Below are positions 14,493 to 23,213 of a stretch of DNA of 64,000 nt, piece after piece. Origin of the DNA: Bacteroidota bacterium. GTDB lineage: Bacteria; Bacteroidota; Bacteroidia; Chitinophagales; Chitinophagaceae. The position numbers were made by a program, and so were the translations under genes. The notes under the pieces were generated by a model. The model was not told the origin of the DNA, did no database searches, and saw only the letters and a list, made by a program, of their open reading frames with translations. Each line of letters opens with the position of its first letter. Position 1 is the first letter of the stretch. The DNA is taken from assembly GCA_018970395.1 (NCBI GenBank), contig JAGWWM010000008.1, positions 1 through 64,000 on the forward strand, given 5' to 3'.

Positions 14493-16895
14493 TTAAAACT
14501 CTACTACAAAACCAATACTGGGCAAGCGGGATCCGCTGGTGTTGGGTAGTAATGAACGCTGTGCATTCAATCTGCCTGCTGTAGTATTGGGATCATAAGG
14601 AGTCCCATCTTTAGTAGCTATGGTATTATCCGGATTGCGGCTCAACGTCCACCCCGGCTGTGTGGGATTTTGGCTGTTCAATACATTCTGTATATCGAGG
14701 AAAAGATCGAGAGTCCATTTTCTAAAATTCCATTTTTTATCAATCCGTAAATCCGCTGCGCTGAAAGCAGACAGTCTCAGTGAATTTACATTTTGATAAT
14801 CGAGGACTGCAGCATTGGTAAATGGATAATTTTCCAAACTTGCATTTTCATCATACGGTGTATAAGGCGCTTCGCCCTGATAACGGAAACGCACTCCGAT
14901 TTCCCAGTTGCGGGGCAATTTATAGCCACCCGTAAATGAAATCAGATGACGATTGTCCCAGGCGGAAGCAATCAATCGCGTACGATCGTTACCGCTGAAG
15001 AGACTGTAATAATACGTGTAGGCCAGAATGCCGTAAAAGTTTTTCGTCAGTCTTTCCTGATACAAAAATTCAAACCCGTAAGTCTGTCCTCTTCCATTAT
15101 CCGTTACCCTTTCATTTCCCAGTACCCCAAAGTTTCCCCCCAGATTGGCAAGAGAAATGCCTTTGTCGGCAGAAACCGGATAGCGATCATAATTTTTATA
15201 AAAACCTTCCACCGTAATTCTGCGCGATTCAGTTGGCATCCATTCTACACCCGCCACCAAATGATCTGATTGAATATAATTAACAGAACGATTGACCAAT
15301 TCACCGGTTGTTTGGTTGCGGTAACCGAGTACGGTATAAGGTGCAATTTTATAATACCTGCCTACTGATGCATTCACATTAAAGTTGGAGGTGATGCGAT
15401 AGCTGGCAGATAAACGTGGAGAAATCGTTCTTCCAAGATCGTTGCCGTTTGTAGTAAAAGTGTTGCCATCTGTTCTCAAGCCCGCGTTCAGCGAAAGCCT
15501 GCCATCCAGATATTTTTTTCCTGCCTGAAAAAATGCGCCATAACGAAGAAAATTGATGTCGGTTTCATAATTGGCGTTATAGCCGGGACGACGCTGGAAA
15601 GTGGCATTGCTGTATTGAGCAAACAATCCCACCACCCCTGCACTCAGTTGCCAACCATTCACTGAATGATTCCATTCATAACGGAAACGAGTTTCATCTT
15701 CCACCGAACGATAGCGAAGAATTTTTTCCGCTTCCACCGGCTTTTCATTGTCTTTGTACTGATCGGCCGTATTGACCAATCTGCTATTGCTCAATGCAAT
15801 CAGCCAATATCCTTTCGGAGTGGTATGTCGCCAGGTAATACCCGCCGTATTGGTGCGTTGGGTATTGAGGGGAATTTGTTCCAGAATAGCAAGCTGCTCG
15901 AGCGTAGGATTCTTCGGACGTTTAAAAGTAAAATTATCAATGGCACCCAAACCAATCAGATTCAATTCATTCTTTTTATCGAGCTTATGCGTCACCTTGT
16001 ATTGATAATCCCAGTAATCGGGGAGAAAGGGAAGTTCGATGAGTTGAAATAAAAACTGAAGATAAGAGCGACGCACGGATGCGATATAGGTTGTCTTACC
16101 ATTCTTTTTTCCGAGTGGACCTTCCGCTGTTAAGGCTGCTTCACTGGCACTCAATCTGAAATTTCCCTGAAATTTTTCCGGGTTTCCGTTTTTTTGTTTG
16201 AATTGCAACACCCCCGATAAAGGGTTATCGTATTTAGCAGGAAAAGTGGAAGTGTGAAGCGTTACGCCTTCAATGAAAGATACATTCAGCATGCCCACCG
16301 GCCCGCCGGCCGCGCCTTGTGTAGCAAAGTGATTGATAGAAGGAATTTCAATCGCATCTAAAAAATAAGTATTCTCATTGGGTGCGCCGCCTCTGAGAAT
16401 AATATCATTGCGAAAACCGACGGAACCGGATACGCCGGGAAGGGATTGTACCACTTTGGCGATATCGAAGTTGGCGCCCGGATATTTCGCAATTTCAGTA
16501 ACGCCCAATCGTTGCACCGAATTCACTACCCCCGCAGGTTTCAGATATGTCGCTTTGATTTCTACTGTTTTAAGTGATTTATATTCAGGCTCCAACTCAA
16601 AGTTCAACTCCGGAGTATTCCCGCTGGTGATGATGATGTCAAATTTCGTTTCGGAGCGATAACCCGTAACACTTGCTTCAATATTCCAGGATTTAAAAGG
16701 GATATCTGTCAATTTATAGAATCCATTTTTATCGGTAGTGGTTGCAATAGTAGAATTAACCACCTTTACCGTTGCACCTTCAATCGGCAAAAGCGTCCCT
16801 GCATCTTTCACAAATCCGTTTACGCTGCCGGTGTTTTGGCTGAAAAGAGTTAAGCTAACAACAACACACAAAGCAGTAAGTATAAAATTTTTCAT
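14493..16895 (-). CDS. TonB-dependent receptor with N-terminal carboxypeptidase-like domain
   Basis: This is an 800-residue outer-membrane receptor. The start at 16895 gives a signal peptide (FILTALCVVVSLTLFSQ); the frame is open upstream to 17099, but that part is repeat-derived and would hide the signal. Residues about 25-100 are a CarboxypepD-regulatory-like domain (GSVNGFVKDAGTLLPIEGATV). The plug follows (GANFDIAKVVQSLPGVSG, ILRGGAPNENTYFLDAIEIP), and the remainder is a barrel ending in an aromatic GFVVEF. No SusD partner is next to it, so it is probably not a SusC-type glycan transporter. Substrate is unknown. Confidence 0.88.
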   Translation of the reverse strand: MKNFILTALCVVVSLTLFSQNTGSVNGFVKDAGTLLPIEGATVKVVNSTIATTTDKNGFYKLTDIPFKSWNIEASVTGYRSETKFDIIITSGNTPELNFELEPEYKSLKTVEIKATYLKPAGVVNSVQRLGVTEIAKYPGANFDIAKVVQSLPGVSGSVGFRNDIILRGGAPNENTYFLDAIEIPSINHFATQGAAGGPVGMLNVSFIEGVTLHTSTFPAKYDNPLSGVLQFKQKNGNPEKFQGNFRLSASEAALTAEGPLGKKNGKTTYIASVRRSYLQFLFQLIELPFLPDYWDYQYKVTHKLDKKNELNLIGLGAIDNFTFKRPKNPTLEQLAILEQIPLNTQRTNTAGITWRHTTPKGYWLIALSNSRLVNTADQYKDNEKPVEAEKILRYRSVEDETRFRYEWNHSVNGWQLSAGVVGLFAQYSNATFQRRPGYNANYETDINFLRYGAFFQAGKKYLDGRLSLNAGLRTDGNTFTTNGNDLGRTISPRLSASYRITSNFNVNASVGRYYKIAPYTVLGYRNQTTGELVNRSVNYIQSDHLVAGVEWMPTESRRITVEGFYKNYDRYPVSADKGISLANLGGNFGVLGNERVTDNGRGQTYGFEFLYQERLTKNFYGILAYTYYYSLFSGNDRTRLIASAWDNRHLISFTGGYKLPRNWEIGVRFRYQGEAPYTPYDENASLENYPFTNAAVLDYQNVNSLRLSAFSAADLRIDKKWNFRKWTLDLFLDIQNVLNSQNPTQPGWTLSRNPDNTIATKDGTPYDPNTTAGRLNAQRSLLPNTSGSRLPSIGFVVEF

Positions 16896-16968
16896 CTGAA
16901 GAATTTTTATGACGAGTAATGGTAATGTAGTTAAACAAATGATTAAGGAAATTGTTTGATGAATGTAG

Positions 16969-17031
16969 GTCGTCTTCCTGAGCGTAAACGAAGGATCTCC
17001 TATTGAAGTCAAAAATAAAAAGGCAAAACCA
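16969..17031 (+). repeat. Interspersed repeat copy 1 (GTCGTCnTCCTGAGCG...CGAAGGATCT)
   Basis: A 30-base core at 16969-16998 matches the reverse complement of 19706-19735 with three mismatches, and similarity continues through an AAGTCAAA...AAAAGGCAAAA tail. Strings of this kind are found scattered in many Bacteroidota genomes from general experience. A heptamer array follows at 17045. Confidence 0.7.
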
Positions 17032-17044
17032 AAAGGTTTTATTG

Positions 17045-17065
17045 CTTTTGACCTTTGATCTTTGA
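17045..17065. repeat. Heptamer array (CTTTTGA, CCTTTGA, TCTTTGA)
   Basis: Three units with a 7-base period lie between the interspersed repeat copy and the DUF2141 gene. Confidence 0.6.
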
Positions 17066-17110
17066 TTTTATCAAAAAACATTTCGATAGCGCTCAACATA
17101 AGGTGCCATT

Positions 17111-17554
17111 ATGATTAGAAATAAAAAATTCTTCTTATTCCCTCTCCTCCTACTATTTACCAGTGGAATGCAAACAAGGGCACAACAACATACTCTACAG
17201 GTAGAAGTTACCAACATTGCTTCTGCTAAAGGCGAAATATGGTTTGCCTTGTTTTTGGGAGAAAAGGGTTTTCCGGAGAAAAGCGAGAACGCTTATCGTA
17301 CTGCCAGGGTGAAAGCGGAGCAAGGAATAATTTCCTTTACATTTAAGGAATTGCCTGCAGGCAATTATGCCCTTGCTGTATTCCATGATGAAAACGGAGA
17401 TGGCAAGATGAACAAAAATATGTTCGGTGTGCCAAAAGAAGCTTTCGGTTTCAGCAATAATGTAAAGAGTCTTTTACGGGCTCCTTATTTCAAGGAATGC
17501 GCTTTTACAATTCCTAAACAACAAAAAATTGAGATATCAATCAACTACTATTGA
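17111..17554 (+). CDS. DUF2141 domain exported protein
   Basis: This is a 147-residue protein with a signal peptide (residues 6-25, ending TRAQ). The mature part is a single DUF2141 beta-sandwich domain: LQVEVTNIASAKGEIWFALF, then LPAGNYALAVFHDENGDGKMN, and FGVPKEAFGFSNN. The DENGDGKMN stretch looks like a calcium-type loop. The family is exported and of unknown function. The gene converges on ispG, with one base between their stop codons. It lies between two inverted copies of an interspersed repeat. Confidence 0.85.
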   Translation: MIRNKKFFLFPLLLLFTSGMQTRAQQHTLQVEVTNIASAKGEIWFALFLGEKGFPEKSENAYRTARVKAEQGIISFTFKELPAGNYALAVFHDENGDGKMNKNMFGVPKEAFGFSNNVKSLLRAPYFKECAFTIPKQQKIEISINYY

Positions 17555-17555
17555 C

Positions 17556-19595
17556 TCAGTTCACTACTGCCGGCTCCACCCAGGCATCGTTATCTTTCAA
17601 TAACTGAATTAATTCCTGTACTGCAATTTCACTGTCAATATTGCGTTTTACAATTTCTTTCCCTTTGTATAAAGTGATCTTGCCCACGCCACTGCCTACA
17701 TAACCGAAATCAGCATCTGCCATTTCACCGGGACCATTCACAATACAACCCATAATAGCAATCTTCACGCCTTTGAGATGATTGGTAACAGACCTTATTT
17801 TCGCTGTGGTTTCCTGCAAGTCAAATAAGGTACGACCGCAACTCGGACAGGAGATATATTCTGTTTTGGAAATACGTGTGCGTGTTGCCTGTAAAATGCC
17901 GAATGCTGTTTGATTGAGAAAACTTTCCGGAGACGCGACTGATGTCTGCGCATAAATTCTTCCGCTTAGCTGATTGTCCGGATTACTGAAAGACTGAATC
18001 GCTTTCTGATTCATACTCAGCCATAATCCGTCTCCCATACCATCCAGTAATAATGCACCGCATTCCGTGGCATAATGAATGAGATGTTCATCGGAAGTTG
18101 TCCAGTGGCTATCGGTCATCAACAACGCCGGATTGCTGATTTTTTGTTGAATGAAAGCAACCATCATGGCACGAACGCTTTGCATGGCGTTGCTATTTTT
18201 GCTGCTTAGACAAATCACTACGGAAGGATCATTGGCCAATGATTCCAGATAAGAATAATCGTTGACAGAGGTCGTATCGCTGAAACAATCTACCATTACA
18301 AAATTCAAGGATGCATCTTTAGTTTCTGCTTCGGCAAAACCACTGTTCATAAAGAGCGGAAAATATTTTTGTTCCCCGGATGCAGATTGCTTACTTGATT
18401 TCCATGCTTCAGGAAATACAATTACCCTCAATGTGCCGGGCAATTCAAAATCCAGTAACTGATTTCCCGTGAAGACATAGTCCGCTGCCATATCTCCAAT
18501 ACTCCACTTATCGGTAACTTCATCATAATGATAGCCGATGGATTGCAAATGTTGCGGCGTGATTTTTTCAATATGTGATAAGTCCGCCACCACTACCGGC
18601 ACTTGTTTATCGCCGATATTTTGTACGGCATAAGTCGTTCTTCTTTGATATTCAAATGGCGAGTAAGGAAGTTGATCGATTGCCGGCACTTTTCCTGCAT
18701 TAGATTTTACAGGGAAACTATATCGCTTCACGAGATCCCGACAAACGGGAATTTCAAATTCAGGATCTTCAGTCAAGCTCACCCTTACCGTATCTCCAAT
18801 ACCATCTTCCAATAATGTACCAATCCCTGCTGCACTTTTAATGCGCCCGTCTTCTCCATCACCTGCTTCCGTTACACCAAGATGCAAAGGATAGGCTTCA
18901 TTGAACTCTTCCATCATTTGTTTCACCAGCAAGCGATACGCTTGCACCATTACTTGTGGATTGCTGCTTTTCATGCTCAATACAATCTGATGAAAGCTTT
19001 CCGCTCTTGCAATTCGCAGAAATTCCATGGCACTTTCCACCATACCAATAGCGGTATCGCCATACCGACTCATGATCCGGTCACTCAGTGAACCATGGTT
19101 GGTACCGATGCGCATGGCAGTGCCATGTTCTTTACAGATACGCACCAGCGGCGTGAACTTTTCCCGAATACGATCAATCTCTTCCAGGTATTCCACATCC
19201 GTATATTCAATCTGCTCAAATTTCTTTTTATCAACATAATTACCCGGGTTTACACGCACTTTCTCTACAATACGAGCTGCAATCTCAGCTGCATTGGGTG
19301 TAAAATGTATATCAGCTACTAAAGGTGTATGATACCCTCGTTTACGCAATTCGTTTTTGATATTGAGCAAATTCTCTGCTTCTTTCTTGGAAGGAGCGGT
19401 AATTCTCACGAGTTCTGCTCCGGCTTCAATACAACGAATGGATTGCTCTACCGTACCCATCGTATCCATCGTATCGGTAGTTGTCATCGTTTGCACACGA
19501 ATAGGATTGAAATTACCCAGCAAAAGATCCCCGATGCGCACTTCTCGGGTTGGGAGTCTTTTATATTCAGTTAATGATGGAGTATAGAGCTGCAT
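17556..19595 (-). CDS. ispG: 4-hydroxy-3-methylbut-2-enyl-diphosphate synthase, long form
   Basis: This is a 679-residue enzyme of the MEP isoprenoid pathway (also gcpE). The N-terminal TIM barrel carries VQTMTTTDTMDTMGTVEQ, ITAPSKKEAENL and VADIHFTP. The C-terminal reductase part carries the [4Fe-4S] cysteines in SCPSCGRTLFDLQ and GCIVNGPGEMADADFGYVG. It is nearly twice the length of the Escherichia coli enzyme because of a central domain at about residues 290-570; this long form is normal in Bacteroidota, Chlamydiae and plants. The upstream spacer is a heptamer array, and no clear promoter is visible. Confidence 0.95.
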   Translation of the reverse strand: MQLYTPSLTEYKRLPTREVRIGDLLLGNFNPIRVQTMTTTDTMDTMGTVEQSIRCIEAGAELVRITAPSKKEAENLLNIKNELRKRGYHTPLVADIHFTPNAAEIAARIVEKVRVNPGNYVDKKKFEQIEYTDVEYLEEIDRIREKFTPLVRICKEHGTAMRIGTNHGSLSDRIMSRYGDTAIGMVESAMEFLRIARAESFHQIVLSMKSSNPQVMVQAYRLLVKQMMEEFNEAYPLHLGVTEAGDGEDGRIKSAAGIGTLLEDGIGDTVRVSLTEDPEFEIPVCRDLVKRYSFPVKSNAGKVPAIDQLPYSPFEYQRRTTYAVQNIGDKQVPVVVADLSHIEKITPQHLQSIGYHYDEVTDKWSIGDMAADYVFTGNQLLDFELPGTLRVIVFPEAWKSSKQSASGEQKYFPLFMNSGFAEAETKDASLNFVMVDCFSDTTSVNDYSYLESLANDPSVVICLSSKNSNAMQSVRAMMVAFIQQKISNPALLMTDSHWTTSDEHLIHYATECGALLLDGMGDGLWLSMNQKAIQSFSNPDNQLSGRIYAQTSVASPESFLNQTAFGILQATRTRISKTEYISCPSCGRTLFDLQETTAKIRSVTNHLKGVKIAIMGCIVNGPGEMADADFGYVGSGVGKITLYKGKEIVKRNIDSEIAVQELIQLLKDNDAWVEPAVVN

Positions 19596-19600
19596 TTATA

Positions 19601-19635
19601 AGAATTAATAATTAGTAATTAAGAATTAATAATTG
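19601..19635. repeat. Heptamer array (ATAATTA type, five units)
   Basis: AGAATTA, ATAATTA, GTAATTA, AGAATTA and ATAATTG follow without a gap, immediately upstream of the ispG start codon. The same unit type recurs at 46804-46845. Confidence 0.75.
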
Positions 19636-19673
19636 TTGGCCTCGACACTGCGATACCATGACAACATGATAAC

Positions 19674-19735
19674 GTTTTTGCCTTTTGACCTTTGACTTTA
19701 ATAATAGATCCTTCGCTAACGCTCAGGATGACGAC
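19674..19735 (-). repeat. Interspersed repeat copy 2, inverted relative to copy 1
   Basis: The core (19706-19735) is the reverse complement of 16969-16998 with three mismatches. The tail (19674-19705) contains CTTTTGA and CCTTTGA heptamers like the tail of copy 1. The two copies bracket the DUF2141 and ispG genes. Confidence 0.7.
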
Positions 19736-19738
19736 TTA

Positions 19739-19773
19739 CAACCGCCAACCGATAACAGCCAACCGACAACGGG
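19739..19773. repeat. Heptamer array (CAACCGA type, five units)
   Basis: CAACCGC, CAACCGA, TAACAGC, CAACCGA and CAACGGG lie next to repeat copy 2 and just after the end of the beta-lactamase-like gene. The same unit type is found at 12297-12324. Confidence 0.75.
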
Positions 19774-19790
19774 CGAAAAATCTTTCGCCA

Positions 19791-20588
19791 CTACTTTTTC
19801 CCCTTCATAAAATCATAGTGCGCCAAAATATCCTTCAGCAATTTTTCCCTTACCGCCGGGAGATCCTGATTGGGGATGGTTCCTCTTGTGAATAAAACAA
19901 AAAAATACGGTCTTCGGTTCTCTTCAATCCATCCCACTATCCAGCCTAGATTTTCCTGAAGGCTCCAGCCGGTTTTGAAGCTAAGTTTATACAAATCTGT
20001 ACTTTCTCTGAGCATGACTTTTTTCACAATCTCTTGCGTGCGTTTCTGAAAAGGCAGTTGTTCGAAATATAATTTTTTCACCAGTCCAAGTTGTTCATCC
20101 GGAGATATTTGCAGGTTATTATTTAACCAAAATGAATCAATGGCTCCGCTGCAATTTTTATTGCCGTAAGCCAGTGTATCCAACCAGTACTGCATCGTAT
20201 CTCTGCCGATACGCCGCGCCACTTCCTGATAATAGGGAACGCTGGAATATTCAAAGGCTTTGCTCATATTGAGATCCTGATTCCAGTCTGGAAAAGATCG
20301 CGTTACCCCATCCCAGGAAATGATCATATTTTCATCTGTGATTTTTCCGGTTTCCAACCCAATCAGCGAATTCACAATCTTAAAAGTAGATGCAGGGGTG
20401 AAACGCTTGCGGTAAGTAGCCGAATCGTAAATGGTAAAATGTCCCTGGGCATTATCAAACAAAGCAAAAGAACCGGTCACTTTATACTTTTCAAAGTATG
20501 ATTTCAACTCCTCATCAATGGTTAAATTATTGATGGAGCAGGAAGAAAATAGTGCCGAAGTTATCAGTAATGCATAAAACAACCTCAT
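19791..20588 (-). CDS. Class D beta-lactamase-like lipoprotein (OXA family)
   Basis: This is a 265-residue serine beta-lactamase-like protein. The start at 20588 gives a lipoprotein signal (ITSALFSSC, lipid Cys near residue 17). All class D landmarks are present: STFK at 67-70 with the active Ser and the Lys that is carboxylated in this class, SSV at 115-117, YGN at 141-143 and KTG at 205-207. The tryptophans typical of the fold (GWIVGWIE) follow. These residues make hydrolytic activity on beta-lactams plausible; the spectrum cannot be read from sequence. No regulator such as blaR or blaI is adjacent, and it looks like a resident chromosomal gene. TACCTTTA upstream (20603-20610) is a weak -7 box. 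Confidence 0.87.
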   Translation of the reverse strand: MRLFYALLITSALFSSCSINNLTIDEELKSYFEKYKVTGSFALFDNAQGHFTIYDSATYRKRFTPASTFKIVNSLIGLETGKITDENMIISWDGVTRSFPDWNQDLNMSKAFEYSSVPYYQEVARRIGRDTMQYWLDTLAYGNKNCSGAIDSFWLNNNLQISPDEQLGLVKKLYFEQLPFQKRTQEIVKKVMLRESTDLYKLSFKTGWSLQENLGWIVGWIEENRRPYFFVLFTRGTIPNQDLPAVREKLLKDILAHYDFMKGKK

Positions 20589-20645
20589 AATCCAATTTTT
20601 GGTAAAGGTACGAGGATACAGATAACCATGACTACACAACAACCT

Positions 20646-21833
20646 TTAACCCACAACCTTCAACTTCTTACCCACCTTCACAAAGGCCTCAATGGCCTGA
20701 TCTAAGTGACGTTGTTCATGTGCAGCGCTCAGCTGAACACGTATGCGTGCCTGTCCTTTGGGTACCACCGGGAAGAAAAAGCCGATCACATAAATACCCT
20801 CATTGAGCAATTCCGCTGCGAAATTTTGCGCAATTACAGCATCATACAACATGATGGGAACGATGGGGTGTTCGCCTGGTTTGATATCAAAGCCGGCTTC
20901 TGTCATGCGCGTGCGGAAATATTTTGTATTCGCTTCTAGTTGATCGCGCAATTCAGTCGTGCTGCTCAATAATTTCATTACTTCTATGGAAGCACCTACA
21001 ATACTCGGTGCGAGTGTATTAGAAAACAAATAAGGTCTGGAGCGTTGTCGCAGCATTTCAATCACTTCTTTTCTTCCACTGGTAAATCCGCCACTGGCGC
21101 CACCCAAAGCTTTTCCTAACGTACCGGTGATAATATCAATTTTCCCAACCACACCGCGATGTTCATGCGTACCTCTTCCTGTTTTACCTAGAAAACCCGT
21201 AGAATGACATTCATCCACCATAATAACCGCATCATATTTTTCAGCCAGCTCAACAATTTTATCTAATTGCGCAATTGTGCCATCCATACTGAAACTGCCA
21301 TCGGTTACAATGATTCTGTTTCTGGCTTGGGAAGCCGACTTTAATTGCACTTCTAGATCAGCCATATCATTATGATTATAGCGATATCGCTGTGCCTTAC
21401 ATAAACGAACGCCATCAATAATGGAGGCATGATTTAACGCATCACTGATGATGGCATCCTGCTCTCCGAACAAAGGTTCAAACACACCGCCATTGGCATC
21501 AAAAGCAGCAGCATAAAGAATGGTATCCTCTGTTCCTAAAAATTCGGAGATCATTCTTTCCAACTCCTTGTGAATATCCTGTGTGCCGCAGATAAATCGC
21601 ACGCTGCTCATACCATACCCTCTTTCATCAATAGCTTTTTTGGCAGCTTCAATAACACGAGTATTAGAGGAAAGCCCGAGATAATTGTTGGCGCAGAAGT
21701 TCAATACTTTTTTGCCATTCACTATAATTTCCGGCCCTTGTGGACTCTCAATAATTCTTTCAGATTTAAAAAGTCCTGCTGCTTTGATGTCTTCAATTTC
21801 CGCAGCAATGCGTTGTACAAAAGATTCGTTCAT
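20646..21833 (-). CDS. kbl: Glycine C-acetyltransferase (2-amino-3-ketobutyrate CoA ligase)
   Basis: This is a 395-residue PLP enzyme of the alpha-oxoamine synthase family, close to the usual 397-398 residues of Kbl. It shows FCANNYLGLSSN near the N-terminus, the DECHSTGFLG motif and the PLP lysine in GTLGKALGGASGG. It cleaves 2-amino-3-oxobutyrate to glycine and acetyl-CoA in threonine breakdown. No threonine dehydrogenase gene is adjacent. BioF and serine palmitoyltransferase are related, but the Kbl-type spacing and SRPYLFSNTLAP favour Kbl. The start at 21833 is preceded by a -7 box. Confidence 0.9.
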   Translation of the reverse strand: MNESFVQRIAAEIEDIKAAGLFKSERIIESPQGPEIIVNGKKVLNFCANNYLGLSSNTRVIEAAKKAIDERGYGMSSVRFICGTQDIHKELERMISEFLGTEDTILYAAAFDANGGVFEPLFGEQDAIISDALNHASIIDGVRLCKAQRYRYNHNDMADLEVQLKSASQARNRIIVTDGSFSMDGTIAQLDKIVELAEKYDAVIMVDECHSTGFLGKTGRGTHEHRGVVGKIDIITGTLGKALGGASGGFTSGRKEVIEMLRQRSRPYLFSNTLAPSIVGASIEVMKLLSSTTELRDQLEANTKYFRTRMTEAGFDIKPGEHPIVPIMLYDAVIAQNFAAELLNEGIYVIGFFFPVVPKGQARIRVQLSAAHEQRHLDQAIEAFVKVGKKLKVVG

Positions 21834-21853
21834 GACAATACAATTCGTTAGCG

Positions 21854-21861
21854 CAAATGTA
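21854..21861 (-). promoter_or_regulatory. -7 box TACATTTG for kbl
   Basis: It matches TAnnTTTG and lies 20 bases before the kbl ATG, in the 48-base gap after the permease gene. No clear -33 TTG is visible. Confidence 0.4.
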
Positions 21862-21881
21862 GAGCAATTATTCATTTCCTT

Positions 21882-23156
21882 TTACTCATACCTTAACGCC
21901 TTAATAGGATCAAGTTTGGCGGCTTTCAAAGCCGGATATAGTCCGGCAATCAGCCCCGTTACAAAACAAATGACAACTCCCGTGAGTACCCATAACCAAG
22001 GAACAACAAAACCGGTTTTCAAAAACAAAGAGAATAAATTTCCAATTGCCACACCCAATAAGATGCCAAACAAAGCGCCCATCAGACTAATTAATATACT
22101 CTCCCATAAAAACTGATTTCTGATCACTGCCGCTTTGGCGCCTATGGATTTGGATAAACCAATTTCACGCGTTCTCTCATTGACCGCTACCAACATAATA
22201 TTAGTAAGGCCAATAGCGGCTCCCAGCAATGTGATGATTCCGATGACCATGGCAGCATACTGCACATATCGCAACGTATTTTTCAATGTCTCCACCAATG
22301 AATCACTTCTGTCCACATAAAAATTTTCTTCTTCCTTGAAATGTAATTTTCGAACCATTCTAAACAAACCTGAAGCTTCTCCAATGGCAGCTTCCATCTG
22401 TTTGAAATCATTTACTTTAACACTCAGGTTGTAGCTACCCGCATTATTGAAGACCCTTCTCACATTATTAAAACTTAGAATCACAATATTGTCGAGCGCC
22501 AGAAAAGAACTCGCGCCCCTCGGTTTTAAAGTTCCGATTACCCGATATCGGATCCCACCGATACGTATCAATTGACCCACTGCATAAGCATGTTTACCCC
22601 GAAACAATTTATCCACCAAATCGGTTCCGATAATCGCTAAAGAAGCACCGCTCTCCACATCCTTCACATTAAAATCCCTGCCTGATTCAATGGAGTAACC
22701 GCTATTCAGCAAATAATTTTCATCCCCTCCAATAACACGCACATTCGGATTAGTTTTCTTTTGCTCAAAAAAAATGGTCTCATTGCCCGAAGCAAATTTG
22801 GAAATACTTACGGTAGCAGGAAACATAAACCTTTCTTTGAATAAACGAGCTTCATCATAAGTTATGACCCTGTTGAGATTGGACTGACGCTGCCGACTTC
22901 CTTTTCGAGAAACCGACAAATCACTTTTAGGCGGACCTCCCAGTCTGAATTTTCTTTCCTTGAAACGAATGGTGAAAGAATTTGCGCCTAAGATGGAAAA
23001 GTTTTCATACAGACTTTGATTCATTGCCTCTATCGCTGTGATGATACCTATCAATGCCATGATGCCAAAAGCTATGATGGCAATGGTAATACCTGTACGC
23101 AGGCGATTGGATTGAACTGTACGCCAGGAAAGGAATAAAATATCATTGATTTTCAT
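21882..23156 (-). CDS. ABC transporter permease, MacB/FtsX type
   Basis: This is a 424-residue membrane protein. It has one N-terminal membrane segment (residues about 20-45), a large periplasmic MacB-PCD-like domain (about 50-290), then three C-terminal segments of the FtsX domain. The FtsX signature is [20 protein letters not shown], followed by [20 protein letters not shown] at the end. MacB-type permeases act in efflux or in lipoprotein or stress-related export, and need a separate ATPase. No ATPase gene is in the window next to it. It follows nuoN by 57 bases on the same strand. I chose 23156 because a start at 23183 adds only a non-conserved prefix. Confidence 0.88.
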   Translation of the reverse strand: MKINDILFLSWRTVQSNRLRTGITIAIIAFGIMALIGIITAIEAMNQSLYENFSILGANSFTIRFKERKFRLGGPPKSDLSVSRKGSRQRQSNLNRVITYDEARLFKERFMFPATVSISKFASGNETIFFEQKKTNPNVRVIGGDENYLLNSGYSIESGRDFNVKDVESGASLAIIGTDLVDKLFRGKHAYAVGQLIRIGGIRYRVIGTLKPRGASSFLALDNIVILSFNNVRRVFNNAGSYNLSVKVNDFKQMEAAIGEASGLFRMVRKLHFKEEENFYVDRSDSLVETLKNTLRYVQYAAMVIGIITLLGAAIGLTNIMLVAVNERTREIGLSKSIGAKAAVIRNQFLWESILISLMGALFGILLGVAIGNLFSLFLKTGFVVPWLWVLTGVVICFVTGLIAGLYPALKAAKLDPIKALRYE

Positions 23157-23213
23157 AATCCTTCCCCAATTTACGATTTGCAAAACGGAAAAGCTCCAAA
23201 TAAATAAAATAAA

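Noticed and set aside
14493-17099. Longer start of the TonB-dependent receptor at 17099
   Set aside because: The extra 68 residues cover the interspersed and heptamer repeats and precede a clean signal peptide at 16895.
20636-20672. Period-7 look at the 3' end of kbl
   Set aside because: Most of it encodes the conserved C-terminus GKKLKVVG of Kbl; only a few bases are intergenic, so it was left out of the array list.
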